DNA of 64,000 nt from Mucilaginibacter psychrotolerans (GTDB lineage: Bacteria > Bacteroidota > Bacteroidia > Sphingobacteriales > Sphingobacteriaceae), in NCBI RefSeq assembly GCF_004519315.1, contig NZ_SOZE01000002.1, positions 124,001 through 188,000 of the forward strand, in the 5' to 3' direction. Below are positions 8,776-17,229 of this stretch, piece after piece; within the stretch, counting starts at the first letter, position 1, and the number at the start of each line of letters is the position of its first letter. The position numbers and the translations under genes were made by a program. The notes beneath the pieces were generated by a model, which was not told where the DNA came from, did not search any database, and saw only the letters and a list, made by a program, of their open reading frames with translations.

Positions 8776-9936
8776 TCAACCTCTCAACACCAAATCCGCC
8801 ACTTCTTCGCCCACCAAACTACCCATGGCCACCCCCATGCCGTTGCAGCGCACGGCGCAATAAATACCAGGCTCTATCTGTTTTACGATGGGGCTAATAT
8901 CTTCGCCGAAGCCCATGATACCGCTCCACCAATAATCAATTTCAGCATTCTGTCCGGGGAGAATAACCTCGTTAAGGTAATGGATGAGGCTTTGCTTGAC
9001 GGCATCGCTATGCCCGAATTCGGCAGTTTCTTCAGCAGCGAAATCAAGGTTGCGGCCGCCGCCAAAAAGTACCCTACAATCGATATTGCGGAAATAATAA
9101 TACCCTTCGTTGAAATGATAAGTCCCCTGCAATCTTAAACCTGAGATGGGTTTGGTCACCAATACCTGCCCGCGGCCTGGCACTACGTCCAGATCGGGAA
9201 AAAAGCTTTTGGCAAAAGCGTTGGTTGCCAATATTACTTTACCCGCCTTAAATGCACCTACAGAAGTTTCCAGCCGGACATGGTTATCCTCCTCTGTAAC
9301 CGAGGTAATTTCGCAGCCGTTCAGTACCAGTACATCATTTTGATATACCTTATTCAACAGGGTTCGCATCATTTTACCGGTATGTATCTGCCCTTCGAAG
9401 GGGTTGTATATCATACGGCTTACCTTAGCCAAGCCAAAAGCTGCAATTTTTTCATTGGATACTGCATAAATGTCATGCTCACCTATGGCGTTCTTCAATA
9501 ATTTATTAAGGTAATCAATCTGTTCTATGCACTCGTCGGCATGACGCTCTTCGCCCAGCATAAACAATTCGTGACCGCCATGCTGGTGGTAATCGATATT
9601 AGCATCGCCCAGGTTTTGCCGCAGGCGCTGCAAGCCGCGCCATTTGTGATTAACCAAACGCGCAACTTCGTCTTCGGAAGAGTGCTTTAAGGCCGACAAT
9701 TGCTCGGAAACGGTGCCGAAACAGGCAAAACCGGCGTTTTTTGTGCTAGCACCGCTGGGCAGGAAGCCCCGCTCCAGCACAAGCACCTTTAAGTTGGGTT
9801 CGCGGGTTTTGAGGTGCAGGGCCGCGCTTAGGCCCACGATGCCGCTACCGATGATTATCACGTCGGCATTATCTATGAACGCAGTGCGTTCCCAGTATGA
9901 AAAGTTCGGTTCCAAACTCAAAAGTAAGGTCTGCAT
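8776..9936 (-). CDS. FAD-dependent oxidoreductase (DAO family)
   Basis: A 386-residue flavoprotein of the D-amino acid/glycine oxidase superfamily (PF01266). It has a Rossmann FAD-binding start ADVIIIGSGIVGLSAALHL (GxGxxG at 30-35), LERGFLPSGASTKNAGF after the second strand (the usual ExxxxxxGAS..N.G motif), VILATNAFA in the middle and a C-terminal FAD-contact segment (YCAVRCNGMGVAMGSLVG). Relatives oxidise secondary or primary amines of amino acids. The neighbours do not show the substrate. It is divergent from the zinc peptidase gene, with 64 nt between them. Confidence 0.85.
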   Translation of the reverse strand: MQTLLLSLEPNFSYWERTAFIDNADVIIIGSGIVGLSAALHLKTREPNLKVLVLERGFLPSGASTKNAGFACFGTVSEQLSALKHSSEDEVARLVNHKWRGLQRLRQNLGDANIDYHQHGGHELFMLGEERHADECIEQIDYLNKLLKNAIGEHDIYAVSNEKIAAFGLAKVSRMIYNPFEGQIHTGKMMRTLLNKVYQNDVLVLNGCEITSVTEEDNHVRLETSVGAFKAGKVILATNAFAKSFFPDLDVVPGRGQVLVTKPISGLRLQGTYHFNEGYYYFRNIDCRVLFGGGRNLDFAAEETAEFGHSDAVKQSLIHYLNEVILPGQNAEIDYWWSGIMGFGEDISPIVKQIEPGIYCAVRCNGMGVAMGSLVGEEVADLVLRG

Positions 9937-10000
9937 CGTGATTTCCTGCGTAATATGGAATACTTTTTGAAATACCCATTATATAAAAATCAATCATACG

Positions 10001-10729
10001 ATGTTTCAATTAAATCATATACTATTATTCATCAACCCTGGCTCTGCCTGGTTATTGATGATTGTGATAGCCCTGGTGAGTTTTTTGGTGCAGATGCGCT
10101 TTAAAAGTAAATTCAGGCAATACGCCGAGATGCCACTGCTCTCAGGCTTATCCGGGCAGGAGGTAGCCGAAAAAATGCTGCGCGACCATGGCATTTACGA
10201 TGTGCGCGTAATTTCGGTAGAAGGTCAGCTTACCGATCATTACAACCCCGCCAACAAAACGGTTAACCTTAGTCCCGACGTATATTACAGCCGCAGCGTA
10301 GCCGCCGCCGCTGTCGCCGCACACGAGTGTGGCCACGCCGTACAGCATGCTAAGGCGTACGCCTGGCTAAACCTGCGCTCTTCATTGGTACCGGTAGTCA
10401 ACGTGGCCTCTAACCTCACGCAATGGGCGCTGATGATTGGCGTTATGCTGATGATATTCATCCACAGTACATTTGTATTGGCCATTGGTGTTGGTGCACT
10501 TGCATTGGTAACGCTGTTTAGCTTTGTTACGCTGCCGGTAGAATTCGATGCCAGCAATCGCGCGTTGGCCTGGCTGAACAATAACTACACCGTAGTGCAA
10601 ACCAGCAACGAGCAGGCGCAGGCGAAAGATGCGCTTTGGTGGGCCGCCATGACCTACGTCGTCGCCGCCGTTGGCTCATTAGCCACCTTAGTTTATTACG
10701 CTTCGTTTTTGGTGAACAGAAGGAACTAA
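10001..10729 (+). CDS. Membrane zinc metallopeptidase, YugP/PF04298 type
   Basis: A 242-residue integral membrane peptidase of the neutral zinc metallopeptidase family. The N-terminal helix LLMIVIALVSFLVQMRF is followed by a soluble part with TDHYNPANKTVNLSP and the HExxH zinc/catalytic motif in AAHECGHAVQHA (108-112). Two or three C-terminal helices follow, as does the conserved PVEFDASNRALAWL (third ligand region). The length is standard for the family. The active site most likely faces the cytoplasm; substrates are unknown. Confidence 0.88.
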   Translation: MFQLNHILLFINPGSAWLLMIVIALVSFLVQMRFKSKFRQYAEMPLLSGLSGQEVAEKMLRDHGIYDVRVISVEGQLTDHYNPANKTVNLSPDVYYSRSVAAAAVAAHECGHAVQHAKAYAWLNLRSSLVPVVNVASNLTQWALMIGVMLMIFIHSTFVLAIGVGALALVTLFSFVTLPVEFDASNRALAWLNNNYTVVQTSNEQAQAKDALWWAAMTYVVAAVGSLATLVYYASFLVNRRN

Positions 10730-10769
10730 AGCAGAAGCTAGACGACAAGATTAAAGAACCAGGACATGA

Positions 10770-10800
10770 GCGCGCCTATTAAGTTGGTGCGCTTTTTTTT
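10770..10800 (+). terminator. Rho-independent terminator
   Basis: GCGCGCC (10770-10776) pairs with GGTGCGC (10786-10792, one G-U pair), followed directly by eight T. It lies 40 nt after the zinc peptidase stop and before the lipoprotein gene, so it separates the two. Confidence 0.85.
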
Positions 10801-10846
10801 GTTCTAATTGTAACGCTTCATAGTTGCTCTCCGTCATGGTGGTACT

Positions 10847-11545
10847 ATGAAAAAATATTTACTATCAGCTCTTTGCGTAGCCATGCTTACGCAGGCTTGC
10901 AAAAAAGATAATTCAGATACTAACCAGCCTGTTAAGCAATTACCCGGCGGTGTTGTAGTAATACCCGAGTTACCAGTGGGCACTACACCCGACAATGGTG
11001 ATGCCCCATCTGCTGATGAGCCCGTTACCGATGGCTTTGCTTATCGCAAACTCAATAAAACCTTAGGCTATAATAAGCCCTTGTTTTTAGATGTAGATGC
11101 CGATGGCACAACCGACTTTACTTTCTCGAGCGTACTGCTTGAAGAAAACGATAAGCCATACCTTTACTTACTGGCCACCACCAAAAGCGGCAGCGGCAAT
11201 AAAGTATTCGTGCAGAAAGGGCCGGAGTTGGTTATCAATGCGCTGTACACCTATCCGTTCGAAGATGGCCAAACCATCGAAACAACGGCTGCCAATAACG
11301 GTAAGTGGACCGAAATTGGCCAGAAGGGTTTCATCCTTGGCGTATCGGAAACCAGTGCTGGTAAAGATCAATATGGATTGTGGGTAAACAAAACCGACAA
11401 ATACCTGGGCATCCAATTCAAAATTGCCGGGCAGGTGCGTTACGGCTGGGTAAAGCTAAGCCACGATGCCGCCAAAAACGAAATCGTAATCAAAGGTTTT
11501 GGATACAATAAAACCGGCGGAGTGATTAAGGCGGGGCAGAAATAA
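10847..11545 (+). CDS. Predicted lipoprotein of unknown function
   Basis: A 232-residue protein with a lipoprotein signal (MKKYLLSALCVAMLTQACKKD; lipobox TQAC, modified Cys18), so it is anchored to a membrane facing the periplasm or the cell surface. A Pro/Asp-rich linker (about 30-70) leads to a beta-rich domain that contains LDVDADGTTDFTF, a Ca-binding-looking repeat, and QVRYGWVKLSHDA, which resembles a short beta segment common in Bacteroidetes surface proteins. No enzyme motif is seen. It is flanked by a terminator on the 5' side and a repeat region on the 3' side, so it is probably monocistronic. Confidence 0.7.
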   Translation: MKKYLLSALCVAMLTQACKKDNSDTNQPVKQLPGGVVVIPELPVGTTPDNGDAPSADEPVTDGFAYRKLNKTLGYNKPLFLDVDADGTTDFTFSSVLLEENDKPYLYLLATTKSGSGNKVFVQKGPELVINALYTYPFEDGQTIETTAANNGKWTEIGQKGFILGVSETSAGKDQYGLWVNKTDKYLGIQFKIAGQVRYGWVKLSHDAAKNEIVIKGFGYNKTGGVIKAGQK

Positions 11546-11547
11546 GA

Positions 11548-11685
11548 ATTTAGAATCAAGAGCCAAGAAACAAGACACCAGAGTCAAGAGTCAAGAGATA
11601 AAAAAAGGCCCGCTTCTTATATAAAGCTGGCCTTCTATACTATTTATCTTGGCTCTTGACTCTTATTTCTTGACGCTCTCTTAAT
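11548..11685. repeat. TCAAGAGTC simple-repeat region with hairpin
   Basis: Between convergent genes, degenerate copies of AGAGTCAAGAGTCAAGAG (11575-11600) are answered by the complementary TTGGCTCTTGACTCTT near 11650-11666, around an AAAAAAAGGCC...GGCCTTCT stem. This makes a long imperfect hairpin that can act as a bidirectional terminator. A related tract lies at 21030-21105. Confidence 0.65.
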
Positions 11686-12067
11686 TATACCTATACGGCG
11701 CTATCAAATAAAACTCGGGGATTTGTACATTGAAGAGAGAACTATCCAGCAGGCGTTCCATTTGGTATTCGCCTTTCATGCTGCCCATATCGGTTTTGAG
11801 GTTGCAGCCCGATACATATTCGTGGGAGTTACCGGGTTCAATAATGGGTTGCTGACCTACTACGCCTTCGCCCTCTACCTCGCGTTTGGCGCCGTTAGAA
11901 TCGAAAATATACCAGTGGCGGCTGAGTAAGCGCACGGCATAATTGCCCATGTTCTCTATGATTACCCGGTAGGCAAACATAAAGTGATCATTAGCCGGGT
12001 TTGAATATTCGGGCTGGTAAATTGTTTCAACTGAAACCTTAACACCTTCAGTTATAGTAGTAGCCAT
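11681..12067 (-). CDS. apaG: ApaG domain protein
   Basis: A 128-residue ApaG protein with an immunoglobulin-like/FN3-like beta sandwich. Recognisable blocks are VSVETIYQPEYSNPANDHFM, the strand YRVIIENMG, RLLSRHWYIFDSNG, VVGQQPIIEPG and the GSMKGEYQM block near the end. It is full length for the family. In enterobacteria apaG mutants affect Co/Mg efflux and the gene sits with apaH and ksgA; here it stands alone, 48 nt after dusB on the same strand, so the partner genes are not conserved. The molecular role is unknown. Confidence 0.93.
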   Translation of the reverse strand: MATTITEGVKVSVETIYQPEYSNPANDHFMFAYRVIIENMGNYAVRLLSRHWYIFDSNGAKREVEGEGVVGQQPIIEPGNSHEYVSGCNLKTDMGSMKGEYQMERLLDSSLFNVQIPEFYLIAPYRYN

Positions 12068-12114
12068 TGCTTCTTAATCTCTTTTAATTCAAATATATAG
12101 CATCGCAACAAATA

Positions 12115-13107
12115 TTACGCCATTTCAAAGGCATATTTTTTATCTACCTCGGCTAATATATCCATAATCTCTTCTACGGTGGCGGCGGTAACAAGTTTCA
12201 TCCGGTGTTCCTTAAAATCGGGCACTCCTTTAAAATAGTTGCTATAGTGGCGCCGCATCTCAAAAATGCCGGTGCGAGGGCCTTTCCATTCCATGCTTTT
12301 TTGCAGGTGGGTTTTGCAAACCTCAATACGTTCGACAATGGTTGGCTTATCCAAATGTTCGCCTGTTGCAAAATAATGCTTTATCTCGCGGAATATCCAT
12401 GGATATCCAATAGCCGCACGGCCAATCATCATACCATCCACCTCATACTGCATGCGCCATTCGGCAGCCTTTTCGGGCGAATCGATGTCGCCGTTCCCAA
12501 AAATGGGTATTTTGATGCGCGGATTTTTCTTGATGGAATGTATCAGGCTCCAGTCGGCCACGCCTTTGTACATCTGTGCGCGGGTACGGCCATGTATGGT
12601 GAGTGCTTTTATGCCTACATCCTGTAAACGTTCGGCAACTTCGTAAACGTTCTTGGTGTTATCGTCCCAGCCCAAGCGGGTTTTAACCGTTACGGGTAAA
12701 TGGGTAGCATTCACAACCGCTTTGGTCATGGCCACCATCTTGTCAATATCCTGCAAAAGGCTTGCACCAGCACCGCGGCAGGCTACCTGCTTTACAGGGC
12801 AACCGTAGTTGATGTCCATCAGGTCGGGACCAGCCTGGGTGGCTATCTCGGTAGCTTCGCGCATATGGTCGATATCGCTGCCGAAGATCTGTATACCTAT
12901 GGGGCGTTCGTACTCGAATATATCCAGCTTCTGCCGGCTTTTTGCGGCATCGCGTATCAAACCCTCCGAAGAAATAAACTCCGTGTACATCATATCCGCG
13001 CCGTTTTGCTTGCATACGTAACGGAAAGGCGGATCGCTCACGTCTTCCATTGGTGCCAGCAGCAGCGGGAAGTCCCCTAAATCTATATTTCCTATTTGTA
13101 CCGCCAT
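12115..13107 (-). CDS. dusB: tRNA-dihydrouridine synthase B
   Basis: FMN-dependent enzyme that reduces uridine to dihydrouridine in the tRNA D-loop. TIM-barrel start LLLAPMEDVSDPPFRYVCK, the catalytic Cys in DINYGCPVKQVACRGAGASL, VKTRLGW, the ALTIHGRTRAQMYKG block and PIFGNGDIDSPE with GMMIGRAAIGYPWIF (FMN phosphate binding) are all present. At 330 residues it is full length, with the C-terminal helical RNA-binding domain (FEMRRHYSNYFKG). apaG follows on the same strand. Confidence 0.95.
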   Translation of the reverse strand: MAVQIGNIDLGDFPLLLAPMEDVSDPPFRYVCKQNGADMMYTEFISSEGLIRDAAKSRQKLDIFEYERPIGIQIFGSDIDHMREATEIATQAGPDLMDINYGCPVKQVACRGAGASLLQDIDKMVAMTKAVVNATHLPVTVKTRLGWDDNTKNVYEVAERLQDVGIKALTIHGRTRAQMYKGVADWSLIHSIKKNPRIKIPIFGNGDIDSPEKAAEWRMQYEVDGMMIGRAAIGYPWIFREIKHYFATGEHLDKPTIVERIEVCKTHLQKSMEWKGPRTGIFEMRRHYSNYFKGVPDFKEHRMKLVTAATVEEIMDILAEVDKKYAFEMA

Positions 13108-13145
13108 GGTTTATATTAGTTGCAAATTTACAAAAATTACGCTAA

Positions 13146-14090
13146 ATGTTAAAAGGCACTGAAAATCAGCTCTCGCCGCGCAAACAGCTCTTGTATTTTG
13201 CGCTGGTGTTTATCGGTATTTTTGTTGCTTGTAATGTAATGGGCATTATTCTGCTCGAGGTTTTGTATCCATCTGGCTTGGTACACGCCCTCTCTGAATC
13301 TGATTTTACAGTGCCGGGCACAGCATCTGCACTTTATCTGCTGCAAATAGTCACCATGACATTACCCATTTTTTTGGCTCCCCTATTTTTTGCACGCGTT
13401 ACCGTAAAAAACACAGCCGCATATCTTAAACCGGAATTTCAGTTTCATTGGTTACTCTTGATTGTAGTTTTTTTTACTATGATGACCTCTGCGCCTGTAA
13501 TAGAGGGCTTAAGTAATATTAACCAGCAAATGGTGCTACCAAAATGGCTAAACTGGCTGGAAAATTGGATGAAATCAAGTGAAAGGCAGGCCGAAATGAT
13601 GACTAACGCCATTTTAAAAATGGATACCGTGGCAGACATGCTGAAAAACGTATTACTGGTAGGTTTGCTTACGGCGATTGCAGAAGAGTTTATGTTTCGT
13701 GGTGTATTGCAAACCATTATGCTACGCATTACAAAAAATACGCACGCCGCAGTTTGGATAACAGCAGCTATATTCAGCGCCTTCCATATGGAGTTTTATG
13801 GCTTTTTACCCAGGTTGTTACTAGGTGGGCTATTTGGTTATTTTGTTGTCTGGAGTGGTAGCATTTGGCCGGGCGTTTGGGCTCATTTTATTAATAATGC
13901 TACAGCTGTAGTTGTAACCTATTTGTACCAACAGAAAAAGATTGCTATAAACCCCGATGATACGCACACATTTACTTACGGAGGCTATATATTTAGCGCA
14001 ATAATTATTATAATTTTGCTTTTAGTTTATAAAAGCATCGCATCGGGCAAAAAGCAGCCAGCAATTATTAATGGAGAAGAACTGGGTTAA
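13146..14090 (+). CDS. CPBP family intramembrane metalloprotease
   Basis: A 314-residue polytopic membrane protein of the CPBP (Abi/CAAX protease) family. The three catalytic motifs are visible: EEFMFRG (EExxxR, about residue 180), SAFHMEFYGFLPRLLLGG (FxxxH-type) and WAHFINN (HxxxN/D-type). Six to eight hydrophobic helices are present. Family members cut prenylated or other membrane proteins or act in bacteriocin self-immunity; the target here is unknown. It overlaps the next gene by 20 nt and heads an operon-like run that continues into cdsA and psd. Confidence 0.9.
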   Translation: MLKGTENQLSPRKQLLYFALVFIGIFVACNVMGIILLEVLYPSGLVHALSESDFTVPGTASALYLLQIVTMTLPIFLAPLFFARVTVKNTAAYLKPEFQFHWLLLIVVFFTMMTSAPVIEGLSNINQQMVLPKWLNWLENWMKSSERQAEMMTNAILKMDTVADMLKNVLLVGLLTAIAEEFMFRGVLQTIMLRITKNTHAAVWITAAIFSAFHMEFYGFLPRLLLGGLFGYFVVWSGSIWPGVWAHFINNATAVVVTYLYQQKKIAINPDDTHTFTYGGYIFSAIIIIILLLVYKSIASGKKQPAIINGEELG

Positions 14091-14283
14091 AATTTTTACA
14101 TCCTCCAATTTTTATCAATCAGAAATTGTTAAGCAAATGCTTACCGGCCACCATATCGATGCCGTATTACTCAACCGGCAGGCATCATCGCACCATGATT
14201 TTGGGGATATCGAAGTTTACATTCACCAGAAAGACTTTAGCACCGCCCTCGAGATCATGATTTTGAACCAATTGAACTTATGA
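14071..14283 (+). CDS. DUF2007 domain protein
   Basis: A 70-residue protein of the DUF2007 (putative signal-transducing) family: start KIFTSSNFYQSEIVKQML, then DAVLLNRQASSHHDFGDIEVYIH and a final helix. The fold is a small ferredoxin-like domain. It overlaps the protease gene by 20 nt and cdsA by 4 nt (ATGA), so translation is probably coupled. The family has no established function. Confidence 0.8.
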   Translation: MEKNWVKIFTSSNFYQSEIVKQMLTGHHIDAVLLNRQASSHHDFGDIEVYIHQKDFSTALEIMILNQLNL

Positions 14284-15137
14284 AGACACGCGCCATCACA
14301 GGCTTCTTTTTTATTATTGTAATGTTAGGCTCGGTTATGCTGAGCGATTATGTTTTCGGCGGATTTTACCTTTTACTTTGCTTGCTTTGCCTGCACGAGT
14401 TTTATGGGCTCAACATCAAAAGCGGCATACAACCCAACAGATTAGCCGGATTTATAACGGCAATATTAGTATTCTCGGGCTTTGCGCTTATTAATTACTC
14501 CAGCCTTTCGGTATTGCCTGCAACAGAAACCACATTGGTTTGGGGCCATAGGCTGCTGTTTCTTTTACCGATCTCTGTTAGCGCCATATTCATTCATGAG
14601 CTTTTTAAAATAGATGCATCGCCGTTCACTAACATAGCTTATACCATCCTAGGTATTGTACTCATATGCATCCCCTTTAGCTTTTTTATTGCATTGGCTT
14701 ATGTAAAGCTGCCCGGCTCAACAGGTGTGCATAGCTTGCACATCCCGCTGGGTTTTTTGCTGATGCTTTGGAGTAACGATACCGGTGCCTATCTGGTTGG
14801 CCGTGCCATTGGCCGTACCAAATTGTTCGAGCGGCACTCGCCCAAGAAAACCTGGGAGGGTTTCATTGGCGGGGTGTTGATTGCCGCGTTGGTAGGTTTC
14901 ATCATCAGCCTGTATTTTAAAGACCTCCCCTGGAACCAATGGGTTTCAATAGCCATCATCATCAGCTGCTTCGGCACACTGGGCGATTTGGTAGAATCGA
15001 TGTTCAAGCGCAGCATCAACATCAAAGATTCGGGCGGCATACTGCCGGGTCACGGCGGCCTGCTCGATAGGTTCGACGGCTTTTTAATTGCCGCGCCGGT
15101 TGTATATACCTATCTGTACTTCGCTGTAAATGTTTAG
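14280..15137 (+). CDS. cdsA: Phosphatidate cytidylyltransferase CdsA
   Basis: Integral membrane enzyme making CDP-diacylglycerol from phosphatidate and CTP. It has 285 residues and about eight membrane helices. The signature lies in the C-terminal third: SPKKTWEGFIGGVL, LGDLVESMFKRSINIKDSG and PGHGGLLDRFDG, with the Mg-binding Asp residues in the last two blocks. Its product feeds PE and other phospholipid synthesis, which fits the psd-like gene 36 nt downstream. Confidence 0.96.
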   Translation: MKTRAITGFFFIIVMLGSVMLSDYVFGGFYLLLCLLCLHEFYGLNIKSGIQPNRLAGFITAILVFSGFALINYSSLSVLPATETTLVWGHRLLFLLPISVSAIFIHELFKIDASPFTNIAYTILGIVLICIPFSFFIALAYVKLPGSTGVHSLHIPLGFLLMLWSNDTGAYLVGRAIGRTKLFERHSPKKTWEGFIGGVLIAALVGFIISLYFKDLPWNQWVSIAIIISCFGTLGDLVESMFKRSINIKDSGGILPGHGGLLDRFDGFLIAAPVVYTYLYFAVNV

Positions 15138-15173
15138 TTTTGTAATAATTTATTAACCCCTTTATAAGCTCCT

Positions 15174-16031
15174 ATGACTATCCATAAAGAAGGATACACC
15201 TCCATAGCCTTGTGCATACTGTTCATCGCGGTTGTAAACGCTGCTATTCAATTTTACTACCCCGAAGCCAATACGCTGCGTTGGATAGTGTACATCCTAT
15301 CGGCCATGCTGTTTTTTATTATCCTGCAGTTTTTCCGCAGCCCGGTGCTGGCACTTAATGCCGAGGAAACCGAAGTGCTTTGCCCCGCCGATGGCAAGGT
15401 AGTGGTTATAGAAGAAACCGTAGAAACCGAATATTTTAAAGATAAACGCATCCAGGTATCGGTATTTATGTCGCCGGTGAATGTGCACATCAACCGCAAC
15501 CCAATAAGCGGTATCGTAAAATACTTTAAATACCACCCGGGTAAATACCTGGTGGCCTGGCACCCAAAATCGTCTACCGAGAACGAACGCACTACTGTTG
15601 TTACCGAAAACAGCGAAGGCGTTGCCGTATTGTTCCGCCAGATTGCCGGCGCATTAGCCCGCCGCATTGTATGGTATGTAAAAGAGGGCGATCTGGTGCA
15701 ACAAGGGCACCAGTTCGGTTTTATTAAGTTTGGTTCGAGGGTGGATATCTTTTTGCCGCTTAACGCCAAGATAAACGTATCTATAAACGAGGTTGTTAAA
15801 GGGGGCCGTACCGTATTGGCCGAACTGCCAAGCGTTGGCAAATTTGTTGATATTGACGATGTACCTGATGATATGGAGATACCGGATTTTACCCAACCAT
15901 CTAAAGCTCCCTTATCTGACGAGCATGGCGAGCCAACCATGATTGTAGAGCACGAAGCTAAACCCAGAAGAGCTAGCACCCGCAAAGCAAAAACAGCCCC
16001 TAAAGAGAAATTTGCAAAGGTTAAGAAATAG
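15174..16031 (+). CDS. psd: Phosphatidylserine decarboxylase family protein
   Basis: Pyruvoyl-dependent decarboxylase that makes phosphatidylethanolamine from phosphatidylserine. An N-terminal membrane hairpin (about 8-52) is followed by LCPADGKVVVIEE, FMSPVNVHINRNP with the processing His (His105) and the self-cleavage site in IKFGSRVDIF (Gly187-Ser188), where the Ser becomes the pyruvoyl group. The short type of this family ends near residue 225; this one carries about 60 extra residues, acidic and then Lys/Arg/Ala-rich (RRASTRKAKTAPKEK), whose role is unknown. It lies downstream of cdsA on the same strand and ends at a terminator. Confidence 0.93.
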   Translation: MTIHKEGYTSIALCILFIAVVNAAIQFYYPEANTLRWIVYILSAMLFFIILQFFRSPVLALNAEETEVLCPADGKVVVIEETVETEYFKDKRIQVSVFMSPVNVHINRNPISGIVKYFKYHPGKYLVAWHPKSSTENERTTVVTENSEGVAVLFRQIAGALARRIVWYVKEGDLVQQGHQFGFIKFGSRVDIFLPLNAKINVSINEVVKGGRTVLAELPSVGKFVDIDDVPDDMEIPDFTQPSKAPLSDEHGEPTMIVEHEAKPRRASTRKAKTAPKEKFAKVKK

Positions 16032-16175
16032 TGAGCGGTGAATGGTTGATTTGGTAAGTAGTTTCTTGCTTGCCTGATATAAAAAAAGGTTCGCAGCGAT
16101 AATCTTGCGAACCTTTTTTATAAGTTGTTAAGTGTTGCAAATAAGAACCACTCACCCAATAAACTACTCACCAAC
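16031..16175. repeat. GTGAGTGGTTGA-type repeat, inverted pair around a terminator
   Basis: GTGAGCGGTGAATGGTTGAT at 16031-16050 and the complement-type CCACTCACCC...ACTACTCACC at 16148-16172 flank the terminator hairpin between psd and gldN. A third copy (GTGAGTGGTTGATTGAG) lies at 19004-19020. Confidence 0.5.
16081..16118. terminator. Bidirectional terminator
   Basis: AAAGGTTCGCA (16084-16094) pairs with TGCGAACCTTT (16105-16115) around a 10-nt loop, with a run of A on one side and T on the other. It serves convergent psd and the downstream gldN gene. Confidence 0.85.
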
Positions 16176-16176
16176 C

Positions 16177-17070
16177 TTAATACACCCAAACATCAATCTC
16201 CCAGTCCATTAATCTTTTCTTTATCCTGTCCGATTCGTAGATGTTGTCTATACCCTGGGCATAATTGCGGATTCGTTCATCCTTATCGTTAGATTGTTTG
16301 ATGATGTAGCTGGTAAACAAGCGCTTAAAAAACACATCGGCATAGCTTAAGCCTGTAGCGTTGTTATTGGCATCAAACACCTCGGTATTGGCTAATAATT
16401 TTTTTGCCTGCTCAAAATTTATCCAAAAGGCGGGTTGATAGGTTGTATTGATGCCTGCGACATTTACTTTTACCATAGGGGCAATACCAATAATACGCAA
16501 AACGTAAACGGCGCGTTGTTTCTCGAAAACCCAATCCTCTTTAACGCGGAATTTAACAACACTATCCGGGTTAAATTCACCGGCTACTACCTTTGAGCCT
16601 GTTTTATCGCCCGTTTTATTATCGATAATATCAACCACAGTGCTATCGGCCATTTTCCTACGTGCCTGAATTGGGCTTAGCGGATTGGCAAAGCCGTCGC
16701 CGTTGATGTTATTTGGTGCGCTTTGGGCATCGTAGGCCGTTAAGGTGCCGGCATCTATAGCTTTCATCAAAATATCGATCAGGCGCTGCTTAGGCGAATT
16801 CATATACCGGTTCATCTTCTCGCGGGTATCTATTTCCCGCCAAACACGTTTGGCATAAAGCACATCGGCTTCACGCACATTCGGCAGGGGCTTTAATTCC
16901 GTCGGTTTAAATGTGACAGCTTTTTTGTAATAGCCGTCCTGAGGCTGCGTAACCCCCTTCCTGATGACAGCAGTATCGGCCATGGGTGCGGTAAGGGTAG
17001 GGGGTTTAATTTGAGCCCGGATAATGCCGGCAATAAAAAGCATCGCAAATAAAAAGAGTAGACGCATCAT
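16177..17070 (-). CDS. gldN: GldN family gliding/type IX secretion protein (copy 1)
   Basis: A 297-residue exported protein (signal peptide MMRLLFLFAMLFIAGIIRAQ) of the GldN family, a periplasmic component of the type IX secretion/gliding machinery that forms rings with GldK. Signatures: READVLYAKRVWREIDTREK, MNRYMNSPKQRLIDILM, the middle VVKFRVKEDWVFEKQ, and the closing YAQGIDNIYESDRIKKRL. Length is typical. Its 5' neighbour is a second GldN paralogue, not gldK/L/M, which is unusual. The two proteins are clearly alignable over almost the whole of this one. Confidence 0.9.
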   Translation of the reverse strand: MMRLLFLFAMLFIAGIIRAQIKPPTLTAPMADTAVIRKGVTQPQDGYYKKAVTFKPTELKPLPNVREADVLYAKRVWREIDTREKMNRYMNSPKQRLIDILMKAIDAGTLTAYDAQSAPNNINGDGFANPLSPIQARRKMADSTVVDIIDNKTGDKTGSKVVAGEFNPDSVVKFRVKEDWVFEKQRAVYVLRIIGIAPMVKVNVAGINTTYQPAFWINFEQAKKLLANTEVFDANNNATGLSYADVFFKRLFTSYIIKQSNDKDERIRNYAQGIDNIYESDRIKKRLMDWEIDVWVY

Positions 17071-17229
17071 AATAAGGTACGCCTAAGGTAGCAAAACATA
17101 AGTTATTAACAAACAAGTGGTTGCCGCTTAATTATCCGCGAAACTGTTTAAGAGAGGATTAATATTATTAAAAGATAATTGAAGCGCGCGACAGATTGTG
17201 CGCGAGCCCTGGCGTTTGTTAACCAAACC

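Noticed and set aside
15257..15985. Antisense frame of 242 codons over psd
   Set aside because: Ser/Thr-rich shadow of the psd reading frame, no independent evidence.
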